Source: Paenibacillus solani
GTDB taxonomy: Bacteria > Bacillota > Bacilli > Paenibacillales > Paenibacillaceae
DNA: 64,000 nucleotides
Assembly (NCBI RefSeq): GCF_001277345.1
Contig: NZ_LIUT01000001.1
Span: forward strand, 2,384,419-2,448,418
Direction: 5' to 3'
Position 1 is the first letter of the stretch. Each line of letters begins with the position of its first letter. Below are positions 1 to 8,087 of this stretch, in pieces. A model generated the notes under the pieces. It ran no database searches. It saw nothing but the letters and a program-made list of their open reading frames with translations, and was not told where the DNA came from. A program made the position numbers and the translations under genes.

Positions 1-375
1 CTCATGAAGACGTTCATGCAGTTTGAAGATCTTTTTGCCTTGCGGGGTCAATCGGAAAAAACTCTCCTTCTTGTTGTCATTCATTTGCGCACGTTTGACA
101 AATCCTTCCTCCAGTAGTTTGCTGCCGATCTTGGTAATACTCGCCTTGGACAAATTCATCGCCTCGGCAATCCCCGTATTGTTAATCGGCTCATGCCGAC
201 CGATGCAATCAATCACATGAACCGCGGTCAAATTCTGGGGTAATTTCTCGATGGTTTCCCTTTGGGCGATACCGAGAAAATGTTCGATTTCCATATCCTT
301 ATAACCCTCGTACACATGTAAAAAATGGATATACTGCTCATATAGCAGTTGTTTGGTTCGAGCTTCTGTGTCCAT
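1..375 (-). CDS. MarR-family transcriptional regulator, C-terminus beyond window edge
   Basis: The reading frame starts at ATG 375 behind AAGGAG and runs off the left edge, leaving 125 codons. The visible part has an N-terminal helix, then a winged helix-turn-helix around residues 50-110: an INNTGIAEAMNLSKASITK recognition segment followed by a wing with conserved basic residues (VKRAQMNDNKKES). This is the MarR pattern, a dimeric DNA-binding repressor usually tuned by a small ligand. The promoter side carries two inverted repeats (453-476 and 508-551) that could be its operators. The ligand cannot be read from sequence. Confidence 0.85.
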   Translation of the reverse strand, partial: MDTEARTKQLLYEQYIHFLHVYEGYKDMEIEHFLGIAQRETIEKLPQNLTAVHVIDCIGRHEPINNTGIAEAMNLSKASITKIGSKLLEEGFVKRAQMNDNKKESFFRLTPQGKKIFKLHERLHE

Positions 376-452
376 CCTTCGATCAACTCCTTTTTTACTC
401 GTGAATAATCAAAATTGCTTAAATAATAAAAGTAAAACAAGAATTGAGATGA

Positions 453-476
453 ATATTGTTAATTAGTTAACAATAT
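453..476. promoter_or_regulatory. Perfect inverted repeat, candidate MarR operator
   Basis: Ten-base arms ATATTGTTAA and TTAACAATAT are separated by TTAG. The repeat sits 78 bases upstream of the MarR start, as expected for an autoregulatory operator. Binding is inferred. Confidence 0.5.
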
Positions 477-507
477 ATCATAAATGATACTGGTTCTCAA
501 CTATACA

Positions 508-551
508 CTATATAAGTTCTTGTCGTTGATTAACAACGAGAACTTATATAG
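508..551. promoter_or_regulatory. Second long inverted repeat upstream of marR-like gene
   Basis: A 13-base arm CTATATAAGTTCT and its complement flank an inner CGTTG/CAACG pair. The left arm has an extra three-base bulge. There is no T-run on either side, so it is a poor terminator and more likely a protein-binding site or RNA structure in the marR-like gene leader. Function unknown. Confidence 0.35.
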
Positions 552-555
552 TTAA

Positions 556-584
556 AACAAAAAAAGCCGCAATCAAAGCGGCTT
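556..584 (-). terminator. Rho-independent terminator of the 573-671 small ORF
   Basis: On the minus strand AAGCCGC, a 7-base loop and GCGGCTT are followed by seven Ts. The stop codon of the small ORF lies in the loop. No other minus-strand gene lies upstream to use it. Confidence 0.75.
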
Positions 585-671
585 AGATACGCCCGACAAT
601 ATACCAGCATCCGTGTAGTATATGCGTTTCCCTTCTTCCTCTTCTTTTTTCTGCAAGAGGAATTTAATCAT
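573..671 (-). CDS. Small 32-residue protein, candidate forespore gene
   Basis: A short minus-strand frame begins at ATG 671 and encodes 32 residues: hydrophobic start MIKFLL, a charged QKKEEEEGKR stretch, then IYYTDAGILSG near the end. It is supported by an AAGG ribosome site (spacing rather short) and by an otherwise orphan terminator whose loop contains its stop codon. A promoter-like TGAATG-N18-CATAATG lies upstream, resembling sigma-G sites. I do not recognise the family. It could be a small spore protein. Alternatively the transcript may be a non-coding RNA. Confidence 0.45.
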   Translation of the reverse strand: MIKFLLQKKEEEEGKRIYYTDAGILSGVSKPL

Positions 672-699
672 GCATCCTTAAATTGGAAGTTCGTTCAAC

Positions 700-730
700 C
701 ATTATGAAAGAGCAGTTTCTTGTTCATTCA
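700..730 (-). promoter_or_regulatory. Sigma-G-like promoter candidate for the small ORF
   Basis: On the minus strand TGAATG (725-730) and CATAATG (700-706) are spaced by 18 bases. The sigma-G consensus, from memory, is TGAATA and CATACTA. The match is 5 of 6 and 5 of 7, so this is suggestive only. Confidence 0.3.
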
Positions 731-829
731 AGCTCCTTTTAAGTACTGCGCTGCAGACTTCGCCAATATATTTTAAAGGAATGCTATTTAGTTGGGCTTT
801 CTTCTATATTAAGGGAGGAAGATAAAGAT

Positions 830-1765
830 ATGTCGATACGTCCGCCAATCTTGCGGAGGGGCGATACCATTGGAATCGTTACCTTGGGCAGCCCGCTCGC
901 TGCAAGTATTATCAATGCCCGAATCGAATTTTTGAGAGCGCTGGACTTCAATGTTGTATTGGGTCAATATGTATATGCTCAAAACGGGTTTCTTGCCGGA
1001 ACAGACGAACAGCGGGCATCCGATTTGATGAGGATGTTTCAAGACGATCAGGTAAGAATGATTCTGCCTACCCGAGGCGGTACAGGAGTGGCCGGTATTC
1101 TCCCCTACTTGGATTATCGTGTGATCCGAAACAATCCGAAAATCGTTACTGGCTACAGCGATATAACCGTGCTATTAAACGTACTGCATCAATATGTGGA
1201 TTTAATAACATTCCATAGCCTGCTGCTTATTGATTTCAAATCCGGAACGCCCGATTATAATTTCGATCAGTTTTTCTCGGCAACATCTGTATATTCATTA
1301 ACCCGGACCATCTTAAACCCGCCAGGGATGCCGCTCATAAGCCGTATTCCAGGTAACGTTACGGGGCAGCTTGTAGGTGGTAATCTGACATCGTTTGTCG
1401 ATACGCTCGGAACACCTTTCGAAATCGATACACGAGGCAAAATTCTGCTTCTTGAAGAAACACATGAACCTACTAATACAGTGTACAGATACTTGAATGA
1501 TTTGAAGCTTGCCGGAAAATTTCGTGATTGTATCGGAATTATTATGGGGGAATGCACAGGCTGCTTGGCAGCTTATGGCCAATCCTATGAGGATGTAATC
1601 ACCGAATTTCTAATACCTCTCGGCAAGCCGATGATCACGAACCTTGCCAGTGGACATGGTATTTATAAAGCCGCTTTGCCGATTGGCGCAACCGTGAATC
1701 TGGATTCGGTCAACACCAGAATAACGATAGTAGAACCTACTGTCAGCATTAGCCAATCGGTATGA
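830..1765 (+). CDS. Peptidase S66 family LD-carboxypeptidase (MccF-like)
   Basis: A 311-residue cytoplasmic serine peptidase without a signal peptide. S66 enzymes remove the terminal D-alanine from murein tetrapeptides during cell-wall recycling; the MccF branch instead inactivates microcin-C-type peptide nucleotides. The Ser-Glu-His triad is visible: Ser110 in the GYSDIT nucleophile elbow, a Glu in KILLLEE near 209-210, and His276 in SGHG. The start has GGGAGG 12 bases upstream. It stands alone, facing modB, with a shared terminator in between. Murein recycling or peptide-antibiotic immunity cannot be separated here. Confidence 0.88.
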   Translation: MSIRPPILRRGDTIGIVTLGSPLAASIINARIEFLRALDFNVVLGQYVYAQNGFLAGTDEQRASDLMRMFQDDQVRMILPTRGGTGVAGILPYLDYRVIRNNPKIVTGYSDITVLLNVLHQYVDLITFHSLLLIDFKSGTPDYNFDQFFSATSVYSLTRTILNPPGMPLISRIPGNVTGQLVGGNLTSFVDTLGTPFEIDTRGKILLLEETHEPTNTVYRYLNDLKLAGKFRDCIGIIMGECTGCLAAYGQSYEDVITEFLIPLGKPMITNLASGHGIYKAALPIGATVNLDSVNTRITIVEPTVSISQSV

Positions 1766-1862
1766 ACGACGTCTTATGTTGGCTCGATTCGGCACATAAA
1801 TGCGCATTTGACTAATCGAACCCGTCAGCTTCATGCGATCTTTTTCCATGAAATGCGATCAA

Positions 1863-1898
1863 CATAAAAAAGCCCCTATAATCTGCGGCTTTTTTATG
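1863..1898. terminator. Bidirectional terminator between S66 peptidase and modB
   Basis: Twelve-base complementary arms CATAAAAAAGCC and GGCTTTTTTATG flank a 12-base loop. A/T tracts on both sides suit both convergent transcripts. Confidence 0.75.
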
Positions 1899-1905
1899 CT
1901 GTATG

Positions 1906-2562
1906 CTATTCTCTTTGTCTTGTAAGAAGCAGCATGATAAACGAAATGATGATCATCGCCCCTGTCCAAGCCCATGCCATCGTCATATTCCCTGCATCAA
2001 CTGCAACGAATATCGCTGTGGGGATGGTCTGGGTTTTACCCGGTATATTTCCAGCAATCATTAATGTCGCCCCGAATTCGCCCAAACCACGGGCAAACCC
2101 CAGAATATATGCGGAGACCAATGAGCGATAAGTCATGGGAAGTGTTATGTGCCTGAAAACCTGCCATTCATTAGCTCCGGTTGAACGAGCAGCTTCCTCC
2201 AACCTTCGATCAACGGAAGAGAATCCTACCTTCATCGTTTGGTACACCAGCGGGAAGGCTACCACAATCGAGGCGATCACTGCAGCCCACCATGAGAAAA
2301 TGATCGGAGCGGCAAAGAGCCATTCCACCCATTGCCCAAACCAGCTTTTTCGACCCAACATAACTAACAGTATAAAACCCACCACGGTTGGGGGAAGTAC
2401 TAGCGGCAGCATAAAGGCTGTTTCAAGCATCGTTTTGCCTTTAAAGGATTTTCGAGACATCCACCAGGCGGCAGCCACACCAAGCAGGATAACGATTAGG
2501 CTGGATAGCACGGACACCTGCAGTGATAGTTTAATGGGGATCCAGAATTCGTTCCAATTCAT
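1906..2562 (-). CDS. modB: Molybdate ABC transporter permease ModB
   Basis: A 218-residue inner-membrane permease with about five hydrophobic segments. The conserved cytoplasmic EAA loop is clear (EEAARSTGANEWQVFRHITLP region, about residues 122-143), where the ATPase docks. GEFGATLMIAGNIPGKTQT is typical of ModB/CysT permeases. It starts at an ATG behind GGAGG, ten bases after modA, so the two are co-transcribed. No ATPase gene follows; a terminator does. The ATPase must be encoded elsewhere. From memory, B. subtilis yvgL-yvgM has the same modC-less arrangement. Confidence 0.93.
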   Translation of the reverse strand: MNWNEFWIPIKLSLQVSVLSSLIVILLGVAAAWWMSRKSFKGKTMLETAFMLPLVLPPTVVGFILLVMLGRKSWFGQWVEWLFAAPIIFSWWAAVIASIVVAFPLVYQTMKVGFSSVDRRLEEAARSTGANEWQVFRHITLPMTYRSLVSAYILGFARGLGEFGATLMIAGNIPGKTQTIPTAIFVAVDAGNMTMAWAWTGAMIIISFIMLLLTRQRE

Positions 2563-2572
2563 AGGGCCTCCA

Positions 2573-3412
2573 TTAGTGTATAACGGAGAATCCGTATTTC
2601 ACAAACACGTCCAGCGCATCCTGTGTCTGCAGATAGGCGTAGAAATCTTCCGCCTCTTTGCTATGCTTCGTTGCCTTTACAATGCCTATCGGATATTCAA
2701 CCGGCGTGTAGGTTGTGGAATCTACAGCGAAGGCGACTTTTACTTTGTCCGAGGTTAATGCATCTGTTTTATAGACAAACCCGACATCTGCATTTCCGGT
2801 TTCCACATATTGAAGCACTTGTCTTACATCTTTAGCTTGTACCATTTTGGATTGGAGCGAGTCCCAAAGCTTCGCACTAGTGAGCGCTTCTTTGGCGTAT
2901 CCACCCGCGGGTACACTTTCAGGAATGCCGATAGCAATATTCTTCACATCGGACTTGGGCAAATCATCCAAACCCGTAACGGATACTTGTCCATCAGTGG
3001 AAACGACAGCGACCACTTCATTGCTTAATACATTGTTTTGTTGGTCAACATCTATAAGTTGCTTGTCCACGAGCGCTTTCATGTTTTTGGTTGCGGCAGA
3101 AAGGAACAAGTCCGCCGGTGCCCCCTGCTCAATTTGCTGCTGCAATGCGCCGGACGCGCCAAAGTTAAAATTCAATTTAATAGTTGGATTTTGCGTTTCA
3201 TATGCCAGTTGAATTTCCTTGAGTGCATCTGTCATGCTTGCTGCGGCGGATATAATCAACTCCACCTTTTCATCCGCTTCCGGGCTTTGTTTCTCCACAC
3301 TTGAAGCTTGTGAACCGGTAATTCCGCTTGCTGCCGTACCACAGCCTGCTACGATCAGCAGCAAGGCTAAAACAAGAGTTAATATTGCACAAATCTTCGC
3401 CTTTTTAAACAT
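2573..3412 (-). CDS. modA: Molybdate-binding lipoprotein ModA
   Basis: A 279-residue extracellular substrate-binding lipoprotein of the molybdate/tungstate uptake system. Residues 1-24 form a lipoprotein signal with the lipobox IVAGC. The mature part begins with the ModA pattern LIISAAASMTDALKEI, continues through FNFGASGALQQQIEQGAPADLF and the VPAGGYAKEAL segment, and ends in the second lobe. The serines and backbone of these loops form the oxyanion site in the family. GGAGGAG precedes the ATG. It is divergent from the HTH/PBP regulator at 3646, with a palindrome between them. Confidence 0.94.
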   Translation of the reverse strand: MFKKAKICAILTLVLALLLIVAGCGTAASGITGSQASSVEKQSPEADEKVELIISAAASMTDALKEIQLAYETQNPTIKLNFNFGASGALQQQIEQGAPADLFLSAATKNMKALVDKQLIDVDQQNNVLSNEVVAVVSTDGQVSVTGLDDLPKSDVKNIAIGIPESVPAGGYAKEALTSAKLWDSLQSKMVQAKDVRQVLQYVETGNADVGFVYKTDALTSDKVKVAFAVDSTTYTPVEYPIGIVKATKHSKEAEDFYAYLQTQDALDVFVKYGFSVIH

Positions 3413-3484
3413 GGTTTCTCCTCCGAAGTTATATCTAGTTATAATTGAACATAAACATTATACTTATAAGCGGCATGGATTGTA

Positions 3485-3512
3485 AATTAAATATATCTAT
3501 TTATATTTAATT
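3485..3512. promoter_or_regulatory. Palindrome in the mod intergenic region, candidate operator
   Basis: Perfect 11-base arms AATTAAATATA and TATATTTAATT with a 6-base spacer lie midway between modA and the divergent regulator. A site for the 3646-4596 regulator is the obvious guess; not demonstrated. Confidence 0.45.
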
Positions 3513-3645
3513 ATAATTAAACAACTCTACTTTCGTACTCAATCGTGCAAGGATATGCAGCTGCGCCTGCCTTCTTCTTATTGTGATATAATTAGCCATA
3601 GATAGATGTTAACCAACTTATATAGCTAACTGGGAGGATCATGAT

Positions 3646-4596
3646 ATGTCCAACGACATGTCCTATACAACTGAAGAAATCGCCAAACTCTTAAAAATAT
3701 CAAAACTCACCGTGTATGATCTGATCAAAAAAGGAGAGCTGCCATCCTATCGAGTCGGCAAGCAAATGCGTGTGGACGCCGCTGACCTGGAGGCTTACAA
3801 ACAACGCACGAGAACGGTTCCAGTGCTTGTCCAGTCGATTCAGACCCATTCACCTGCACCTGCCCAGCCTTCGGTTTCCGACACTGCAAACCGTCCAATC
3901 GTAATAACCGGGCATGACATTAGCTTAGATATCTTGGCCAAGCATATGGAGAAGGCCATCCCCTCCATTCGGCCTTTGCGTTCATTTGTCGGTAGTCTCG
4001 ACAGCTTAATTTCCATGTATCGAGGCGAGGCAGATATTGTTAGCACCCACCTCTTGGATGGTGATACCGGTGAATACAACCTGCCGTATATACGAAGACT
4101 GCTCGTTGGATCTTCCTATGTGGTCGTTAATTTGCTATCCAGACATGCAGGTCTCTATGTCCAGCCGGGAAACCCCTTCGATCTGAAGCAGTGGTCCGAT
4201 TTAAGCCGTCCAGGATTGCGATTTGTCAATCGGGAGAAAGGATCAGGTGCCAGAGTACTGCTTGACGAGCAAATCCGCCTTCATGGAATCAGGCCAGAAC
4301 AGCTTGCCGGTTATGATAATATTCAGACCAATCACCTCGGTGTGGCGACGAAAGTCGCTTCCGGTGATGCCGACGTGGGCGTTGGCATAGAAAAAGCTGC
4401 TTCGATCGTCGGGCAAGTTGATTTTATCCCTTTGATTCAGGAGCGTTATGATCTTGTACTGCTTAAAACAACTTGGTCCCAGACTTGGATTCCTACCCTT
4501 TTGCAAATATTGCAATCGGACACCTTCAAGAAGGAGCTGCAGTCGATTCCAGGGTTTGATTTGTCCCGCACAGGGGAAATCTTATTTGAGACATGA
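3646..4596 (+). CDS. HTH regulator fused to a molybdate-binding-protein-like domain
   Basis: A 316-residue cytoplasmic protein with two parts. Residues 6-55 form an excisionase/MerR-type helix-turn-helix (YTTEEIAKLLKISKLTVYDLIKKGELPSYRVGKQ pattern). After a proline-rich linker, residues about 85-300 resemble a periplasmic-binding-protein fold of the COG1910 type (GSLDSLISMYRGEADIVSTHLLD; NREKGSGARVLLDEQ; DADVGVGIEKAA). It probably senses molybdate or tungstate inside the cell and controls the divergent modAB operon. The ATG follows GGGAGG. Its role is inferred from domain content and position. Confidence 0.85.
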   Translation: MSNDMSYTTEEIAKLLKISKLTVYDLIKKGELPSYRVGKQMRVDAADLEAYKQRTRTVPVLVQSIQTHSPAPAQPSVSDTANRPIVITGHDISLDILAKHMEKAIPSIRPLRSFVGSLDSLISMYRGEADIVSTHLLDGDTGEYNLPYIRRLLVGSSYVVVNLLSRHAGLYVQPGNPFDLKQWSDLSRPGLRFVNREKGSGARVLLDEQIRLHGIRPEQLAGYDNIQTNHLGVATKVASGDADVGVGIEKAASIVGQVDFIPLIQERYDLVLLKTTWSQTWIPTLLQILQSDTFKKELQSIPGFDLSRTGEILFET

Positions 4597-4634
4597 ACAA
4601 GCCGTTTTCATTGTTTGCTATAACCCGATACAAT

Positions 4635-4673
4635 AATAAATGCATCGAACCTGTCAGGTTCGATGCATTTATT
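4635..4673. terminator. Strong bidirectional hairpin terminator
   Basis: A perfect 18-base stem (AATAAATGCATCGAACCT and its complement) with a 3-base loop lies between the convergent regulator and DUF4181 genes. Confidence 0.8.
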
Positions 4674-4683
4674 TGTACACCCT

Positions 4684-5062
4684 TTAGATATGATTGCTAT
4701 TTACTAATAGCTCAAGACCAAGAAATAGAAGCAGACCGCTAACACTTGCATAAGCACTGAGGAGGTATCGCTTGGAGTTCTTTTCAAAACGTCTTTCAGC
4801 AACGGATCGGAAAGCGTGCAGTATAGCCAGTATAAGAATAATGTCATGATAAGCCGATAATCTCCATTTCATCACAAATCTCATGTAGAAAATGGCGATT
4901 AGGGAAACAGCTACAATGATGAGCTCCCCAATTAGATGAAATCGATTAATATGCTTATACATCGGACTATCTGAATTGTCAGATAATCTCAGCTTTTTTT
5001 TGATCCCATAGGTACCCGACAATGACTACAATCGCATACAAAACGATACTGATGAGAAACAT
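4684..5062 (-). CDS. DUF4181-like membrane protein, frame broken at an A8 tract
   Basis: Two overlapping frames together make one DUF4181-like protein. From ATG 5062, behind AGGGGTG, comes a membrane segment MFLISIVLYAIVVIVGYLW, and then the frame stops after KKAEII. The second frame continues with KKLRLSDNS, MYKHINRFH and two more hydrophobic segments, ending at 4684. They join if the run of eight As (minus strand, 4994-5001) were seven, giving 125 residues. This could be a real pseudogene, an assembly error, or slippage at the homopolymer. The 112-residue downstream frame alone lacks the first membrane helix. Function unknown. Confidence 0.6.
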
Positions 5063-5106
5063 TTGTAAAGTCACCCCTCTATTTGATTAGCGCCCGTATT
5101 ATTAAA

Positions 5107-5154
5107 AATATAAGCTTTCCAGGGTGTTTACAATTGTGCTTAACAGCTTATATT
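5107..5154 (-). terminator. Possible terminator after the squalene synthase-like gene
   Basis: Ten-base perfect arms AATATAAGCT/AGCTTATATT enclose a 28-base loop and are followed on the minus strand by TTTTTAATAA. The long loop makes this uncertain. Confidence 0.4.
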
Positions 5155-5160
5155 GATGCC

Positions 5161-6063
5161 TTATCCAGTCACAGTATTCACGATTTTCAGAACTGCATTC
5201 CTCGTTAACTTGCTTCCACCAGCAGAAATGACCTTGAGGGTAGCATGAGCTAACGCTAGCGGAATTTTGCAGAATTTTAATGCCGGACCATTCTTCAAGT
5301 CTGCAATATAAGAGTCGGCGATTTGTAAATTGCGACGGGTGTACTGCTGCATCTCTTTAAATCCCCAACCATCCGGAAAGAAGTCAACACCACGCTTAAT
5401 ATCTTCATCTCTATTTCGGAGGATATTTACCGCTTGGAGCCCTCTTCCGAAAGCAATCGCTTTCGTGGAATCAGATTGCGTTCCATCATGCCAGAACCAC
5501 AGCTCTGATAACATTTCTCCAACCATCCCAGCAACGCTATAGGTATATCCGTCCAAGTCCTCTTCCGTATGAATCTTCCACCCGTTCTTCACCCATTCAG
5601 CCATATGCAATGACATCTTTGCAGTATAACGATATACAATTGAGGCTGCGGAAGGCGGACAAAGAAGTGCCCAGTCATCCAGTTGCATAGAAACCGCTGG
5701 TAGTACCGTCCGATACGGAGATAGAATTTTATGTGTTTGTGGTGCTTCCTTAATATCTTGTGATTCGAATATTTCGGAAATGCCAAGCAGCAGTTCCACC
5801 TTCAATTCGTCACTGAGATCGTTATGGTCTTCGATTTCATCTATTGCACGCATACATAGGTAAGCAGATGCAACAGCCTCTTTTATTCCTACATCCAGAT
5901 AACTTATCGGTATATAGAAAGTACGGCTTGTGTCCTTCAACATGGTCATTGCTTCATTCAGGGCGATGTTATTAATGACGATTCCCTCCAAGTAGTAGCT
6001 CAGCTTTATATTATTTAACCCAATGATAACACAAATTGATAGGGTCAATCCAAACCCAATCAC
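5161..6063 (-). CDS. Squalene/phytoene synthase family protein (YisP-like?)
   Basis: An all-alpha trans-isoprenyl synthase fold, about 270-300 residues. The first aspartate-rich motif is intact (RAIDEIEDH, Asp75 and Asp79). The second reads NILRNRDEDIKRG (217-221), with Asn where synthases usually have the first Asp. The enzyme may therefore not make squalene or phytoene. From memory, B. subtilis YisP, a farnesyl-diphosphate phosphatase, also deviates here. The start is doubtful: the first ~29 residues are unusual and a good GGAGGG site precedes an ATT codon near 5976, so translation may begin there or at the ATGs just after. Confidence 0.75.
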   Translation of the reverse strand: MIGFGLTLSICVIIGLNNIKLSYYLEGIVINNIALNEAMTMLKDTSRTFYIPISYLDVGIKEAVASAYLCMRAIDEIEDHNDLSDELKVELLLGISEIFESQDIKEAPQTHKILSPYRTVLPAVSMQLDDWALLCPPSAASIVYRYTAKMSLHMAEWVKNGWKIHTEEDLDGYTYSVAGMVGEMLSELWFWHDGTQSDSTKAIAFGRGLQAVNILRNRDEDIKRGVDFFPDGWGFKEMQQYTRRNLQIADSYIADLKNGPALKFCKIPLALAHATLKVISAGGSKLTRNAVLKIVNTVTG

Positions 6064-6082
6064 CGCTATCTCTTGACACGCG

Positions 6083-6107
6083 AAAAAAGTCGCGGAATAC
6101 GCGACTT
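6083..6107 (-). terminator. Terminator upstream of the synthase gene
   Basis: AAGTCGCG and CGCGACTT with a 5-base loop are followed on the minus strand by TTTTTT. It is the second terminator after the chitinase gene and isolates the next transcription unit. Confidence 0.7.
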
Positions 6108-6198
6108 CAACCCGATATATGTGTATGAATGCTGTCGTTGATACATCCTTTAATCATCACATACAAATCACTTTACAGTGAGATATAAAAGAACAAAC

Positions 6199-6223
6199 AC
6201 CGGGCACCCAGAGCATGCCCGGT
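6199..6223 (-). terminator. Chitinase gene terminator
   Basis: ACCGGGCA/TGCCCGGT stem with a 9-base loop, followed on the minus strand by GTTTGTTCTTTT, 29 bases after the chitinase stop. Confidence 0.6.
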
Positions 6224-6251
6224 ATTTGTCTGAATCAACTTCCGGTGACGT

Positions 6252-8087
6252 TTATTTCACCAGCCATAGGGCCGGAACATTTGGTGGCTCCCATCCCGTT
6301 AATGAAGTATGCGGCTGACGGCATTTATAAGTTTTCCCGCCATATGTGACCTCGTCATTTGCTTTATAACTCACATTGGGAGCCCATGCCTGTGGACCTC
6401 CCGGGGACGCGTCTGTAGTCACACTTATCGTCGTGCCCGGTGAGAGATTGCCTGCGGCATCCTTCGCTTTTATCGTGAATTGGTACGTGGTGTTAGCAGA
6501 CAGGCCGTTGATCACAGCCGTTGTCCCGTTTACATCAAGATTATTGGTTCCATAAGTTATTGTATATCCTGTAACGCCAACATTATCTGTAGATGCTGTC
6601 CAGCTCAAACTTACACTGCTCGCCGATTTATTCGTTAATTGGACATTGCTTGGAGCTGTAGGGGCTACCTGATCCCCTCCACCCACCGCAGATGTGGTGA
6701 CAGTTACGGGATTGCTGGCAGCCGACTGATTACCTGCGGCATCCCTGGCTTTAACGGTAAATACATAGGATGTTGAAGGGCTCAGGCCGGCAATCGATGC
6801 GCTCGTACCCGTTGCGTTCACGGCTTGTGTACCGAAGTATACGGTATAACCTGTTACCCCGACATTATCAGTGGAGGCATTCCAACTTAAGTTCACGCTG
6901 GTCGAGGTTACGGAATTCGCGACAACATTCGTCGGCGCTGTTGGAGGCTGCGTATCTGGCGTCGATGGAGTCAAATTATCTAGATATGCACGATGACTAT
7001 TTGAGAATTCAAAATTGTTAAATTTGTCCCAGTTGATCGACCAGGTCATGACTCCGCGGAAGCCCGGATATCCATTCGTACTGCCTCGTGTTTTGTAGCT
7101 TGGTAATTGTACACCTTTTATCAGTGCATCCAGCGCTTTCTGCACTTCGGCTACCGAGGTAAAGCCTCCCCCTGCATTCGCGTTGGCCGGCAATCCCAGC
7201 AATACTTGATCTGGCCGTAGAGCCGGGAATTGATGATTCGGATTTTTAGCTACCGGGAAACCCGTCAGCAGCATATCTGCCATGGCAACATGGAAATCGG
7301 CATTGCCCATCGTATGGTATTGATCGTCAAGCCCGGTGATTGGTCCCGAATTGTAATTCTGTACCTGAATCCAATCCAGGATATCGCGTGTCGCATAGAT
7401 AACAGGCAAATAAGACCCGGCACGATTGTCACAACTGATGCAGCTGCCTCCGTAGAAGGAGTAACCCAACTGCACAAAGAAAGTCTCAGGCGCCATCGTC
7501 AAATAAAAATTCTCGGTCCCAAAATGGTTATTAATCGTTCGAAGTGCGGAAATCAGATTGACGATGACGGGAGTCGTAGGATTTCGGAAATCATTGTCGC
7601 CTGCATTTAGGAACAGGGAATGACCTTCAAAATCAACGTCCAGACCATCAAATCCATAGGTTTCAATTATGGAAGTCACGGAGCTTACAAATTGATCCCT
7701 CGCTGCCGTGGTGGGAAGCTGTACTTGACCGTTAGCCCCTCCGATGGAAATGATGACTTTCTTGCCTTGACTTTGCAGATAAGCCACATCGGCTTTAAAT
7801 TCAGCAACCGTATAATTATAAGGCGTGAATCCAATCACCCCGCTGCTTACGCCCGAAGTAGGTTCTGCAAAAGACACATTGATGACATCAAACTTCGGTG
7901 ACACATCACGCAGCTTAATAAACCCGGAACCATTGTCAAAGTTGTGCCAATAACCGACCATTGTTTTGCTTACTACTGCAGCGCGGGCCGGAGTTGTAAA
8001 CAGATGAACTTGAAATAACGACAGAATCAGGACAGCGATCAGAATCATCACAATCGGCTTGCGTAACGTTTTACCTTTCATAGCCAT
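6252..8087 (-). CDS. Secreted GH18 chitinase with two FN3 domains and a CBM5/12 module
   Basis: A 611-residue extracellular chitinase hydrolysing beta-1,4-GlcNAc polymers by the GH18 retaining mechanism. The signal peptide covers residues 1-36 (cleavage near PARAA). The GH18 barrel spans about 40-372, with SIGGANG and the catalytic DGLDVDFE motif (Asp147, Asp150, Asp152, acid/base Glu154), then QVQNYNS and the end-of-barrel MTWSINWD. Two fibronectin type III modules follow (about 379-466 and 472-560), each with STDNVGVTGY. A C-terminal chitin-binding domain (567-611, AWAPNVSYKANDEVTY) closes the protein. GGAGG precedes the start. Monocistronic. Confidence 0.96.
   Translation of the reverse strand: MAMKGKTLRKPIVMILIAVLILSLFQVHLFTTPARAAVVSKTMVGYWHNFDNGSGFIKLRDVSPKFDVINVSFAEPTSGVSSGVIGFTPYNYTVAEFKADVAYLQSQGKKVIISIGGANGQVQLPTTAARDQFVSSVTSIIETYGFDGLDVDFEGHSLFLNAGDNDFRNPTTPVIVNLISALRTINNHFGTENFYLTMAPETFFVQLGYSFYGGSCISCDNRAGSYLPVIYATRDILDWIQVQNYNSGPITGLDDQYHTMGNADFHVAMADMLLTGFPVAKNPNHQFPALRPDQVLLGLPANANAGGGFTSVAEVQKALDALIKGVQLPSYKTRGSTNGYPGFRGVMTWSINWDKFNNFEFSNSHRAYLDNLTPSTPDTQPPTAPTNVVANSVTSTSVNLSWNASTDNVGVTGYTVYFGTQAVNATGTSASIAGLSPSTSYVFTVKARDAAGNQSAASNPVTVTTSAVGGGDQVAPTAPSNVQLTNKSASSVSLSWTASTDNVGVTGYTITYGTNNLDVNGTTAVINGLSANTTYQFTIKAKDAAGNLSPGTTISVTTDASPGGPQAWAPNVSYKANDEVTYGGKTYKCRQPHTSLTGWEPPNVPALWLVK

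Noticed and set aside
453..476. TTGTTAA/TTAACAA repeat as a second BirA box
   Set aside because: The half-sites are only 4 bases apart and lack the CC/GG ends, unlike the box at 26913-26949. A MarR operator is more likely.
6108..6198. Small ORF between the two terminators after the chitinase gene
   Set aside because: Only 16- and 26-codon frames exist, without ribosome sites, and one reads through a terminator. Tandem terminators explain the region.
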